60,010 nucleotides of DNA, from assembly GCA_011191875.1 (NCBI GenBank), contig DUFC01000032.1:1-60010 (forward strand), given 5' to 3'. Numbering within the stretch: position 1 is the stretch's first letter; each line of letters starts with the position of its first letter. Of this stretch, positions 52,187 to 60,010 are shown piece by piece. Made by a program: the position numbers and the translations under genes. The notes beneath the pieces were generated by a model that saw only the letters and a program-made list of their open reading frames with translations, did no database searches and had not been told where the DNA came from. This stretch comes from Dehalococcoidia bacterium. Lineage in GTDB: Bacteria; Chloroflexota; Dehalococcoidia; Dehalococcoidales; W498.

Positions 52187-53344
52187 ATGGAGATTAAATG
52201 TAATAGAAGATTATTAGGCAAGGTATTGCTCTTTGCGGTAATACTGCTGGTAAGTGGGCTGGGCGTTTTTGGCTGTGCTGGAACCGGTGCTATACCTAGG
52301 GGCTGGTCAGGGGCAGTAGTAGCTGATGGCACTCTATTTTTAGGCTCTATGGAGGGTAAGCTTGTCGCCTTGGATATATCAAGCCAAAGTCGTCTGTGGC
52401 CTGATGTTCTCCTTGAAACTGAGCCTACAGGTGGTGGATTCGGCTGTGCGCCGGCGTCTACGACAGTAGCTATATATGGTTCTCCAGTAGTGGCCGGGGA
52501 ATTGGTTTATGTTGGTGGCTATAATGGTAAAATTTATGCCTTTAGTTCTGGTTCAGGGGCATTGAGGTGGGTGTATCCCCGCCAGGGTAAACGTCAACCT
52601 ATTGTTGGCGGGATTGTGGTATCTCAAGGCAGAGTCTATTTTGGTTGTTCTGACGGGAAGGTCTATGTCCTGGATGCTGAGACTGGAGACGAGGAGTGGG
52701 ACTTTACGACCGGGGATAAGATTTGGTCAACACCGGTAATTGATGGTGATACCCTATTTATAGCTTCTTTTGATAAGAAACTCTATGCTATAAATGCCAT
52801 GACTGGCAAAGGAAAGTGGGAGTTTGATACTGGAGAGGTTGATACTGGAGGGGCTATTGCCTCTACTCCCTTGGTCTATAATGATACGGTTTATATTGGC
52901 TCCTTTGATAGGCATATTTATGCGGTGAGTGCTACCGATGGTAGCCTGATATGGAAGTCAGAGGTTGAAGCTGGTAGCTGGTTCTGGGCAAAGCCGGTTG
53001 TTTATAATAATACTATCTATGCCGGAAATCTTGATGGCAAGGTTTATATCTTGAATGCTGGAACTGGTGATGAGGTAGTAGACGCCATTGACCTTGGGAG
53101 TCCGATTTCCTCGTGGCCGGTTTTAGTTGATAGTACAATTATTATCGCTTCAGAAGATGGTCGGATACGGGCTATAGACACTAGTAATAATCAGAAGAGT
53201 GAATTTAAAAATCTGGGAGAAAAGATAAATGCTCCTCTTAGTGCCAGCGATGGGATTGTTTACATTCATACGAGTGAGGGGGAGCTTCACGCCCTGAATG
53301 CACAAACGGGAGCAATACTGTGGAGTATACCATTAAGTAGTTAG
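52187..53344 (+). CDS. PQQ-like beta-propeller lipoprotein (BamB-like fold)
   Basis: Lipobox-like LGVFGCA; repeated GKVYALDAxTGxxxW blades. Confidence 0.85.
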   Translation: MEIKCNRRLLGKVLLFAVILLVSGLGVFGCAGTGAIPRGWSGAVVADGTLFLGSMEGKLVALDISSQSRLWPDVLLETEPTGGGFGCAPASTTVAIYGSPVVAGELVYVGGYNGKIYAFSSGSGALRWVYPRQGKRQPIVGGIVVSQGRVYFGCSDGKVYVLDAETGDEEWDFTTGDKIWSTPVIDGDTLFIASFDKKLYAINAMTGKGKWEFDTGEVDTGGAIASTPLVYNDTVYIGSFDRHIYAVSATDGSLIWKSEVEAGSWFWAKPVVYNNTIYAGNLDGKVYILNAGTGDEVVDAIDLGSPISSWPVLVDSTIIIASEDGRIRAIDTSNNQKSEFKNLGEKINAPLSASDGIVYIHTSEGELHALNAQTGAILWSIPLSS

Positions 53345-53358
53345 TGAGGTAGATTTCG

Positions 53359-54333
53359 TTGGAAGTAATTGGGCAGGCATGGAATTTAATTATCCTGCAG
53401 CCGGTGATAAATGTTCTCATTGTGCTGTCCCATTATCTGTTCGGTAGCTTTGGGCTGGCTATTATTGCCCTGACTATCGTTGTTAACGGTGCAATGTATC
53501 CCCTTACTCTGAAGCAGATTCGGGCATCCAAGGCAATGCAAGAACTTCAGCCAAAGCTTGCTGAGCTTCAGAAGAAGTATGCCAAGGATAAGGAAAAACT
53601 GGCTAAAGAGCAGATGAGAATGTATAAGGAGTCTGGTATAAGTCCTATGGGTTGTTTAGTGCCGATGCTACTCCAAATGCCTATCTGGATAGCTCTCTTC
53701 CAGTCAATTATACGGCTTTTAGCGGTAACCCCTGAGGATTTCCTGGGTTTGTCTCAGTATCTTTATTCTTGGCCAGTAGTATATTCTGCATTGCCTTTGG
53801 AGAGTAGTTTCCTGTGGTTAAACCTGGCTGTACCTGATCCTCTTTTGTTGCTGCCACTCCTGGTTGGGGGCACAATGTGGGTTCAGCAAAAGATGGTAAC
53901 GCCGACCACTGCTGACCCCAAGCAGCAGACACAGAGCCGGATGATGCTGTGGATGATGCCGCTGATGTTTGCCTTCATCACTTTGCAATTTCCCAGTGGC
54001 CTGGCTCTCTTTTGGGTGACCTCAAGTGTTATCAGGATTGTAATACAATATTTCGTTACTGGGTGGGGTGGCTTAGTTAAAGTAACCACTCCCAAGCCAG
54101 GTGGCAGAGATAAAAAATATATGAAACGAATTGCCCAAGTGGAAGGAAAACCTACAGAGCATGCTGATATCGGGGCTGATATTGTTGAACCTACTTCTGG
54201 GGAGGGAGAAGAATTAGGCTATGGAAAGTCTGGAGATAAGCGCCAAGACAGTGAACGAGGCTATTCAGAGCGCCCTAAAACAATTAGGCGTCAACCAAGA
54301 AGAGGTAGAAGTAACCGTCCTAAAGGAAGGTAG
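53359..54333 (+). CDS. yidC: Membrane protein insertase YidC
   Basis: GLAIIALTIVVNGAMYPLTLKQIRASKAMQELQPKLAELQKKY; Arg-rich tail; TTG start. Confidence 0.94.
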   Translation: MEVIGQAWNLIILQPVINVLIVLSHYLFGSFGLAIIALTIVVNGAMYPLTLKQIRASKAMQELQPKLAELQKKYAKDKEKLAKEQMRMYKESGISPMGCLVPMLLQMPIWIALFQSIIRLLAVTPEDFLGLSQYLYSWPVVYSALPLESSFLWLNLAVPDPLLLLPLLVGGTMWVQQKMVTPTTADPKQQTQSRMMLWMMPLMFAFITLQFPSGLALFWVTSSVIRIVIQYFVTGWGGLVKVTTPKPGGRDKKYMKRIAQVEGKPTEHADIGADIVEPTSGEGEELGYGKSGDKRQDSERGYSERPKTIRRQPRRGRSNRPKGR

Positions 54334-54874
54334 ACCTGGCATCTTAGGTCTGGGGGGTGAGGAGGCCAGGATTAGGGTGACGCCTAAGGAAGGGGATAAT
54401 ATAGCTGAGGTAGCTAGGAGTGTCTTGGAGACACTACTTAATATAATGGGGGTGAGTGCTTCTTTAGTGCCCCAGGTTAGACCTTCTGGCGAGGGAGAAG
54501 AGGAAGATGCGGCTCCGGTTGTTTTTGATATAGAGGGTGAGGACTTGGGTATTCTAATTGGGCGGCGAGGACAGACCCTTTCTTGCCTGCAATATATTGT
54601 TAGGCTTATTGTAGCTCATCGGATGAAGGCTCGGGTGCCTATCACTATTGATGTGGAGGGGTATAAGCAACGCCGCTATGAAGGATTGCGAGCTCTAGCT
54701 TGGCGTATAGCGGAGGAGGTGAAGGTTAGGGGAGTACCATTTACACTTGAACCTATGTTGGCTTATGAGAGACGTATCATCCACATTACTTTGGCTGACC
54801 ACTCTGATATTACCACTCAGAGTGTTGGTGAGGGTGAGGCTCGTCGGGTAGTTATTCTGCCTAAGGAAAAGTAG
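54221..54874 (+). CDS. jag: Jag/KhpB RNA-binding protein
   Basis: Jag_N MESLEISAKTVNEAIQSALKQLG, KH (GILIGRRGQTLSCLQYIV), R3H. Confidence 0.94.
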   Translation: MESLEISAKTVNEAIQSALKQLGVNQEEVEVTVLKEGRPGILGLGGEEARIRVTPKEGDNIAEVARSVLETLLNIMGVSASLVPQVRPSGEGEEEDAAPVVFDIEGEDLGILIGRRGQTLSCLQYIVRLIVAHRMKARVPITIDVEGYKQRRYEGLRALAWRIAEEVKVRGVPFTLEPMLAYERRIIHITLADHSDITTQSVGEGEARRVVILPKEK

Positions 54875-54942
54875 CCTGGATTGATTTAGGTTGGGAGCCC
54901 ATCCCTGCCGGGCAGAATTTTTAGGTTGAAAGGGTTCTGGTT

Positions 54943-57900
54943 ATGTTCCATCCAGCGAGTAGCAAGGTGAATTTTCCACAAGTTGAAGAAAACATACTCA
55001 GCTTGTGGAAAGAGAAAAATGTCTTTGAGCGGAGCGTAGAAAGCCGCCAGGGTGGTCCTCGTTTTGTATTATATGAGGGACCACCTACAGTTAATGGTAG
55101 CCCAGGTATTCATCATGTGCTGTCTCGTGTATTTAAGGATGTTATACCTCGCTATAAAGCGATGAAGGGCTATTATACTCCACGCATTGCCGGTTGGGAT
55201 ACACACGGATTACCGGTAGAGTTAGAGGTAGAAGGGGAACTCGGGCTTTCCAGTAAACCTGATATTGAGAAGTTTGGTATTGACCAATTTAATGCCCGCT
55301 GCCGGAGGAACGTTCTGGGCTATCTCAAGGAATGGGAGGCAATGACTGAGCGCATTGGTTTCTGGATTGACTTAAAACATCCTTATATCACTATGGAAAA
55401 TAGTTACATTGAAACTTGCTGGTGGGCAATAAAGCAAATGTGGGATAAGGGTTTAGTCTACCAGGGTTACAAGGTTACTCCCCACTGTCCTCGCTGCGGT
55501 ACCTCCCTCAGCTCCCACGAGGTTGCTCTAGGTTACCAGGATGATGTTGAAGACCCATCAGTTTACATAAAGTTCAAGGTGGATAAAGAATCATTACTTG
55601 CCTGTGTAAGAGAAGAACAAGCACCTGATTACTCTGAGGACTTGATGCGTAATATAGAAGCCAAACCTGTCTATCTACTAGCCTGGACCACTACTCCATG
55701 GACGCTACCAGGGAATACCGCTTTGGCAGTAGCTGCTGAGGCTGAGTATTCAATGGTAGAAGTTACCAATGAATATCTTATTTTGGCTTCCATTCAACTT
55801 GAGCCAAGTGGGCTGGGAAATGCTGTAGTAATAACCCAGTTCAATGGTAGTGATTTGGTCGGGCTCAGGTATGAGCCTCTATTTAACCCCCACGAGTTTG
55901 GGGTAGAAAGAAAACGTTTCGATGCTCATGCCTTTCTCAATTTACAACCTTCTGAGGCAAGTTTGAGATACCCAGTAATTAATACCAATTTTGTGTCTAT
56001 GGAGGAAGGGACAGGGATAGTACATGTTGCCCCTGCTTATGGTGAGGTTGACTATCAGGCTGGAGAGGATTACGGATTGGACTTTGTTCATCCGGTAGAT
56101 TTGCAGGGGAAACTCACCGGATATTACCCTTTTTCAGGTAAGTTTGTTAAAGGTGCTGACCCGCTTATTCTAGATGACCTAAAGTCAAGGGGGCTTCTCT
56201 ATCGCAGTGAGAAAATTCGTCATACCTACCCCTTCTGCTGGCGCTGTGAGGCGCCTCTGCTCTATTATGCCAAGCAGACCTGGTATATCAAGACAACAGC
56301 GGTAAAAGAAGCTCTTATTGCTGGAAATAGTGAGATAAACTGGTATCCAGAGCATATCAAGCGCGGGCGGTTTGGTGATTGGCTGGAAAATAATGTTGAC
56401 TGGGCTTTTTCCCGGGAGCGTTACTGGGGAACACCACTACCCCTCTGGCATTGTGAATCTTGCGGCCAATATGATTGTATCGGGAGCATACAAGAACTGA
56501 GAAAAAAATCCGGTGTTACCTCGTTGTGGCTAGACAAAGATGAGCTTGATTTGCACCGTCCCTTTGTTGATGGAATAACCTTTGATTGTCCCAAATGCGG
56601 AGCAAGGATGAGACGGGTGACCGAGGTAATTGATTGCTGGTTTGATTCAGGCGCTATGCCTGTAGCCCAGTGGCACTATCCGTTTGACAATAATACCCTG
56701 CCTGAGGACGGGCGATTTCCGGCTGATTACATTTGTGAGGCGGTTGACCAGACTCGTGGCTGGTTTTACAGTTTGCACGCTATATCTACCTTGTTATTCA
56801 ATCGTCCCTGTTTCAAGAATGTTATCTGTCTGGGGCACATCCTTGATGCCAAAGGGGAGAAGATGAGCAAGGCTAAGAGGAATGTGATTGAGCCGGGGAC
56901 GATAATTGATAAATATGGGGTTGATGCTCTACGCTGGTATTGTCTTACTGCCACGCAACCAGGCAATGTGCGCCGCTTTTCCGAGGATATGGTGGCTGAG
57001 GTGGTACGCCGCTTTCTATTGACGCTGTGGAATGTCTATTCCTTTTTTATTACCTATGCTAATATAGACCACTTTACTCCTGGCTCACGAGCCCCGTCAT
57101 CAGAGCAATCGGAGCTTGATAAGTGGATTATCTCTGAGCTTAATCAGCTTATAGTTGATGTTGACTCGGCGCTGGGTGCTTATAATCCAACTGAGGCGGG
57201 GAGGAGGATAGAAAGCTTTGTCAACGACCTATCTAACTGGTATGTACGCCGAAGTCGCCGCCGCTTCTGGAAGAGTGAGAGTGATGCTGATAAGCTGTCG
57301 GCATACACTACACTTTACGAGTGTCTGGTTGCGCTATCAAAATTGCTGGCTCCGTTCATTCCGTTCCTGGCTGAGGAGTTGTATCAGAACTTGGTTTTAA
57401 CAGTATTTCCTGAGGCTCCCGATAGTGTACACTTAGCTGATTTTCCTGTAGCTGATGTAATTAGAATTGATAAGCAGTTGGCTGCTGATACTAGATTAGT
57501 AATGAAGATATCAAGTTTGGGTCGAGCGGCTCGGAGCCGGGCAGGTATTAAGGTGCGCCAGCCTTTAGCCCACGTTTTGGTTAGTGTATCCAGTCCCACG
57601 GAAGAGGAAAGCTTAGAGCAGCTAAAACCCCAGATTTTAGAAGAGCTTAATGTAAAGGATTTAAAAATTATAAGTAATGCAGAAGTAGTGAAGCTTGATG
57701 GGCATGGTTATGCGGTCAGTGGACTAGAAGTCGATAGGGAAAAAGAGGAAAAAGTTTCTGTAATGGTTGGTGCTTATAATGTGGCTATCCCACTCGACAT
57801 TTCTCCTGAGCTTCAAGCTGAGGGGATGGCACGGGAGATAGTGCACCGATTACAGACAATGCGCCGCTCGGCCGGATTTGATATTGCTGACTATATTACC

Positions 57901-58077
57901 ACCTATTATCAAGGTGAGGCTTATATGAGGCAGGTGGTAGAAGATTTTACTGACTATATCAAGCAGGAGACATTATCCCGGCAGCTTGTCGAAGGGATTC
58001 CTGAAGAGGGCGTCTTTACTGAAAGCTATAAATTGGCTGGCTATGACATATTATTGGGAGTGAGGAGATTAGACTGA
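54943..58077 (+). CDS. ileS: Isoleucyl-tRNA synthetase, IleS2-like
   Basis: GSPGIHHVLSRVFKD, GWDTHGLPVE, GEKMSKAKRN. Confidence 0.95.
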   Translation: MFHPASSKVNFPQVEENILSLWKEKNVFERSVESRQGGPRFVLYEGPPTVNGSPGIHHVLSRVFKDVIPRYKAMKGYYTPRIAGWDTHGLPVELEVEGELGLSSKPDIEKFGIDQFNARCRRNVLGYLKEWEAMTERIGFWIDLKHPYITMENSYIETCWWAIKQMWDKGLVYQGYKVTPHCPRCGTSLSSHEVALGYQDDVEDPSVYIKFKVDKESLLACVREEQAPDYSEDLMRNIEAKPVYLLAWTTTPWTLPGNTALAVAAEAEYSMVEVTNEYLILASIQLEPSGLGNAVVITQFNGSDLVGLRYEPLFNPHEFGVERKRFDAHAFLNLQPSEASLRYPVINTNFVSMEEGTGIVHVAPAYGEVDYQAGEDYGLDFVHPVDLQGKLTGYYPFSGKFVKGADPLILDDLKSRGLLYRSEKIRHTYPFCWRCEAPLLYYAKQTWYIKTTAVKEALIAGNSEINWYPEHIKRGRFGDWLENNVDWAFSRERYWGTPLPLWHCESCGQYDCIGSIQELRKKSGVTSLWLDKDELDLHRPFVDGITFDCPKCGARMRRVTEVIDCWFDSGAMPVAQWHYPFDNNTLPEDGRFPADYICEAVDQTRGWFYSLHAISTLLFNRPCFKNVICLGHILDAKGEKMSKAKRNVIEPGTIIDKYGVDALRWYCLTATQPGNVRRFSEDMVAEVVRRFLLTLWNVYSFFITYANIDHFTPGSRAPSSEQSELDKWIISELNQLIVDVDSALGAYNPTEAGRRIESFVNDLSNWYVRRSRRRFWKSESDADKLSAYTTLYECLVALSKLLAPFIPFLAEELYQNLVLTVFPEAPDSVHLADFPVADVIRIDKQLAADTRLVMKISSLGRAARSRAGIKVRQPLAHVLVSVSSPTEEESLEQLKPQILEELNVKDLKIISNAEVVKLDGHGYAVSGLEVDREKEEKVSVMVGAYNVAIPLDISPELQAEGMAREIVHRLQTMRRSAGFDIADYITTYYQGEAYMRQVVEDFTDYIKQETLSRQLVEGIPEEGVFTESYKLAGYDILLGVRRLD

Positions 58078-58078
58078 C

Positions 58079-59185
58079 TTAGGGTGGTGGACTCTCGATA
58101 AGGGTAGTGTAAGTAATGCTCTTTATATTGCCTCGCCAATAGGTCATTTCTACCCGTTGTCCAATTTGATAGGAGTGTATCGCTTGGACTAATTCTCCGG
58201 CGGTAGTAATTTCTTTATCTACAAAGCTTACAATAACATCACCCGCCACTAATCCGGCTTCATCAGCTGGGCTACCAGCAACTACTTTGTGGACAAATGC
58301 TCCCTCATCAATGGCTAAGTCATACTTGCGTACCAGGTATTGGCTTACATTAGATACATCCACCCCCAGCCAGGGGCGTGCCACATAGCCATTTTGAATT
58401 AACTCCTCAATAATCGGCATTGCCACCTTGCTACTTATAGCCCAGCCCATACCCTCCACACCGACCATGGCAATCTTTACGCTAGTGATGCCGACTACCT
58501 CTCCCTTCATATTTACCAGCGGGCCTCCACTGTTGCCTGGATTGATAGCAGCATCAGTTTGAATAAGGTCATATAGTGTTTGTCCTGAGGATACTGGTAG
58601 AGAGACGCCCAAGCAACTGACAATCCCTTTGGTGGCACTTATCCCCAGCCCTAATGAGTTGCCGATAGCTACTACCCAATCGCCAACCTTTAGTTCGGAA
58701 GAATCTCCTATATAAGCCGGCGGTAGATTTTGGGCATTAATCTTGACTACAGCTAAGTCAGAAAGGGGGTCAACGCAGACTGCTTCTGCGGGGAAGGTTT
58801 CACCATTAGCCAGAGTGATGGTAATATTATCAGCGCCTTCGACCACATGGTGATTGGTTATGATAATTCCATCTTCGTCTATAATCCACCCTGAACCGGC
58901 GCCCTCCTCGGACCGGTTAAGTATGTTGTAGGTTATAGTGTTAATAGCTACTACCGAAGGCTTAATGTTAGCCACTACATCGGCAATATTAGGTAATACT
59001 GGGGCACCGTTTGCTATAGACGGTAGCGTCCAGTCGGGGTCGATTGGGGTAGCCGTATGGGAGGGTGGTGAACTTGGCGGTGGCAGGAAATCTATTTCGG
59101 GCAGCAGGCAGCAACCAGCGCCCAGGGTAAGGGATAAGATTAGGCTAAGGGAAAAAAGTAAATATTTTATATTTAGCCTTTTCAT
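58079..59185 (-). CDS. S1C serine protease HtrA/DegP-like with PDZ, lipoprotein-like N-terminus
   Basis: ITNHHVVEGAD, DLAVVKI, TDAAINPGNSGGPLVN; lipobox-like LGAGC. Confidence 0.94.
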   Translation of the reverse strand: MKRLNIKYLLFSLSLILSLTLGAGCCLLPEIDFLPPPSSPPSHTATPIDPDWTLPSIANGAPVLPNIADVVANIKPSVVAINTITYNILNRSEEGAGSGWIIDEDGIIITNHHVVEGADNITITLANGETFPAEAVCVDPLSDLAVVKINAQNLPPAYIGDSSELKVGDWVVAIGNSLGLGISATKGIVSCLGVSLPVSSGQTLYDLIQTDAAINPGNSGGPLVNMKGEVVGITSVKIAMVGVEGMGWAISSKVAMPIIEELIQNGYVARPWLGVDVSNVSQYLVRKYDLAIDEGAFVHKVVAGSPADEAGLVAGDVIVSFVDKEITTAGELVQAIHSYQIGQRVEMTYWRGNIKSITYTTLIESPPP

Positions 59186-59195
59186 AGCTAATTCT

Positions 59196-59224
59196 ATTGT
59201 AGCACTTAGGTAAAATTAGAGCAA
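59196..59224 (-). promoter_or_regulatory. Candidate htrA promoter
   Basis: TTGCTC-N17-TACAAT; -10 ends 10 nt before ATG 59185. Confidence 0.5.
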
Positions 59225-59261
59225 AAGTAAAGGGGCCAGGTATGACCCCAGCCCTTTACTT
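59225..59261 (-). terminator. Hairpin downstream of trpB, probable terminator
   Basis: Perfect arms aagtaaaggg/ccctttactt, T-rich stretch follows on the minus strand. Confidence 0.55.
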
Positions 59262-59283
59262 ACCTATTATTTAGGCTGCACAC

Positions 59284-60010
59284 TTATGCCCCGGGTATCT
59301 TGGGTAGTTCGAGCTGTGCCTTTCTTACCTCTTCCTCAGGATAGGAGTAGTCTACAAGCTTACCCGAGAGGTAGGCATCATAAGCAGCCAGGTCAAAGTG
59401 CCCGTGCCCGCTGTGAGCTATCAGGATGGTTTTTGACTCACCGGATTCGCGGCACTTAAGAGCTTCGTCAATAGCTACCTTGATGTCGTGGCAAGGCTCA
59501 GGACCAGTGATAATGCCCTCAGTGCGGGCAAACTTTATCCCAGCCTCAAAGATGGAAGTCTGGTGTGCAGCCACAGCTTCAACCAAGCCTAGTTTATGGA
59601 GATGGCAAATAATGGGTGCCATCCCATGATAGCGTAGTCCACCGGCATGGATTGGAGGTGGGATGAAGCCGTGCCCCAGGGTATACATCTTGACTATAGG
59701 GCCAAGACCGCAGGCGTCGCCGTAGTCAAAGGCATACATTCCCTTGGTCACGGTAGGGCAGCTTTCCGGCTCAACACAGATAATGCGCAGGTCTGGCTTG
59801 GCTCCGCTAATTTTATCCTGAATCCAGGGCAAGAACTGCCCGGCAAAGTTTGAGCCACCGCCAACATTACCGACGATGATATCGGGATAGGCGTCTGCCA
59901 TCTCCATTTGCTTCCGGCATTCCTCCCCCACAATGGTCTGATGGAGCAGGACATGGTTGAGAACACTACCTAATGAATACTTAGTGTCGTCATGGGCGAA
60001 AGCATCCTCA
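59284..60010 (-). CDS. Tryptophan synthase beta chain, TrpB2-like (5' truncated by window edge)
   Basis: Frame open to the window edge (EDAFAHDDTKYSLGSVLNHVLLHQTIVGEECRKQ); GNVGGGSNFAGQFLPW. Confidence 0.9.
   Translation of the reverse strand, partial: EDAFAHDDTKYSLGSVLNHVLLHQTIVGEECRKQMEMADAYPDIIVGNVGGGSNFAGQFLPWIQDKISGAKPDLRIICVEPESCPTVTKGMYAFDYGDACGLGPIVKMYTLGHGFIPPPIHAGGLRYHGMAPIICHLHKLGLVEAVAAHQTSIFEAGIKFARTEGIITGPEPCHDIKVAIDEALKCRESGESKTILIAHSGHGHFDLAAYDAYLSGKLVDYSYPEEEVRKAQLELPKIPGA

Noticed and set aside
50477-54874. Replication origin next to rpmH-rnpA-yidC-jag
   Set aside because: No dnaA, dnaN, gidAB, or DnaA-box cluster recognised in this segment.
54896-54922. Possible terminator or T-box before ileS (ctgccgggcagaattttt)
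   Set aside because: Stem too short and no T-box or specifier structure in the 68-bp gap.
1-60010. CRISPR arrays, tRNA/rRNA genes, prophage or toxin-antitoxin modules
   Set aside because: Looked for regularly spaced repeats, cloverleaf-like intergenic segments and phage or TA proteins; none recognised by eye. A tRNAscan/CMsearch run would be decisive.

Overview
The window is a gene-dense bacterial chromosome segment. Protein content suggests a Chloroflexota/Dehalococcoidia-like anaerobe, but this is inference and was not tested. Left part: 3' portion of gyrA, a TIGR03960-like radical SAM protein, then one long str-S10-spc-alpha ribosomal superoperon (rpsL to rpsI, with secY, adk, map, infA, rpoA and truA). 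Middle: sirtuin, SDR, plsY, PHP phosphoesterase, ymdB, rny, recX, recA and nadE. The most unusual part is a ~17 kb redox island (about 33.1-50.1 kb). It contains an FlxABCD-like set (order D-C-B-A) facing a long minus-strand array: hdrC, hdrB, the N-terminal half of hdrA, an electron-bifurcating-type NuoE/NuoF pair, a NuoG-N::HdrA-C fusion, a second NuoG/E/F set, metV, a PAS histidine kinase, a first metF, two receiver-only response regulators and a second metF. HdrA appears broken inside its inserted ferredoxin domain, with a NADH-dehydrogenase module inserted at the break. I propose this as a candidate undescribed methylene-THF reductase / electron-bifurcation assembly. Right part: surE, rpmH-rnpA-yidD-PQQ-yidC-jag, an IleS2-type ileS, an HtrA protease and a partial TrpB2. 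Other observations: rpsE and adk appear to lack ATG/GTG/TTG starts (best candidates ATA and GTA), several promoters lie almost on top of start codons (leaderless or near-leaderless mRNAs), a 77-78 bp tandem duplication removes a start codon in one copy, and the YidC tail is overprinted on jag. No tRNA, rRNA, CRISPR or phage was recognised.
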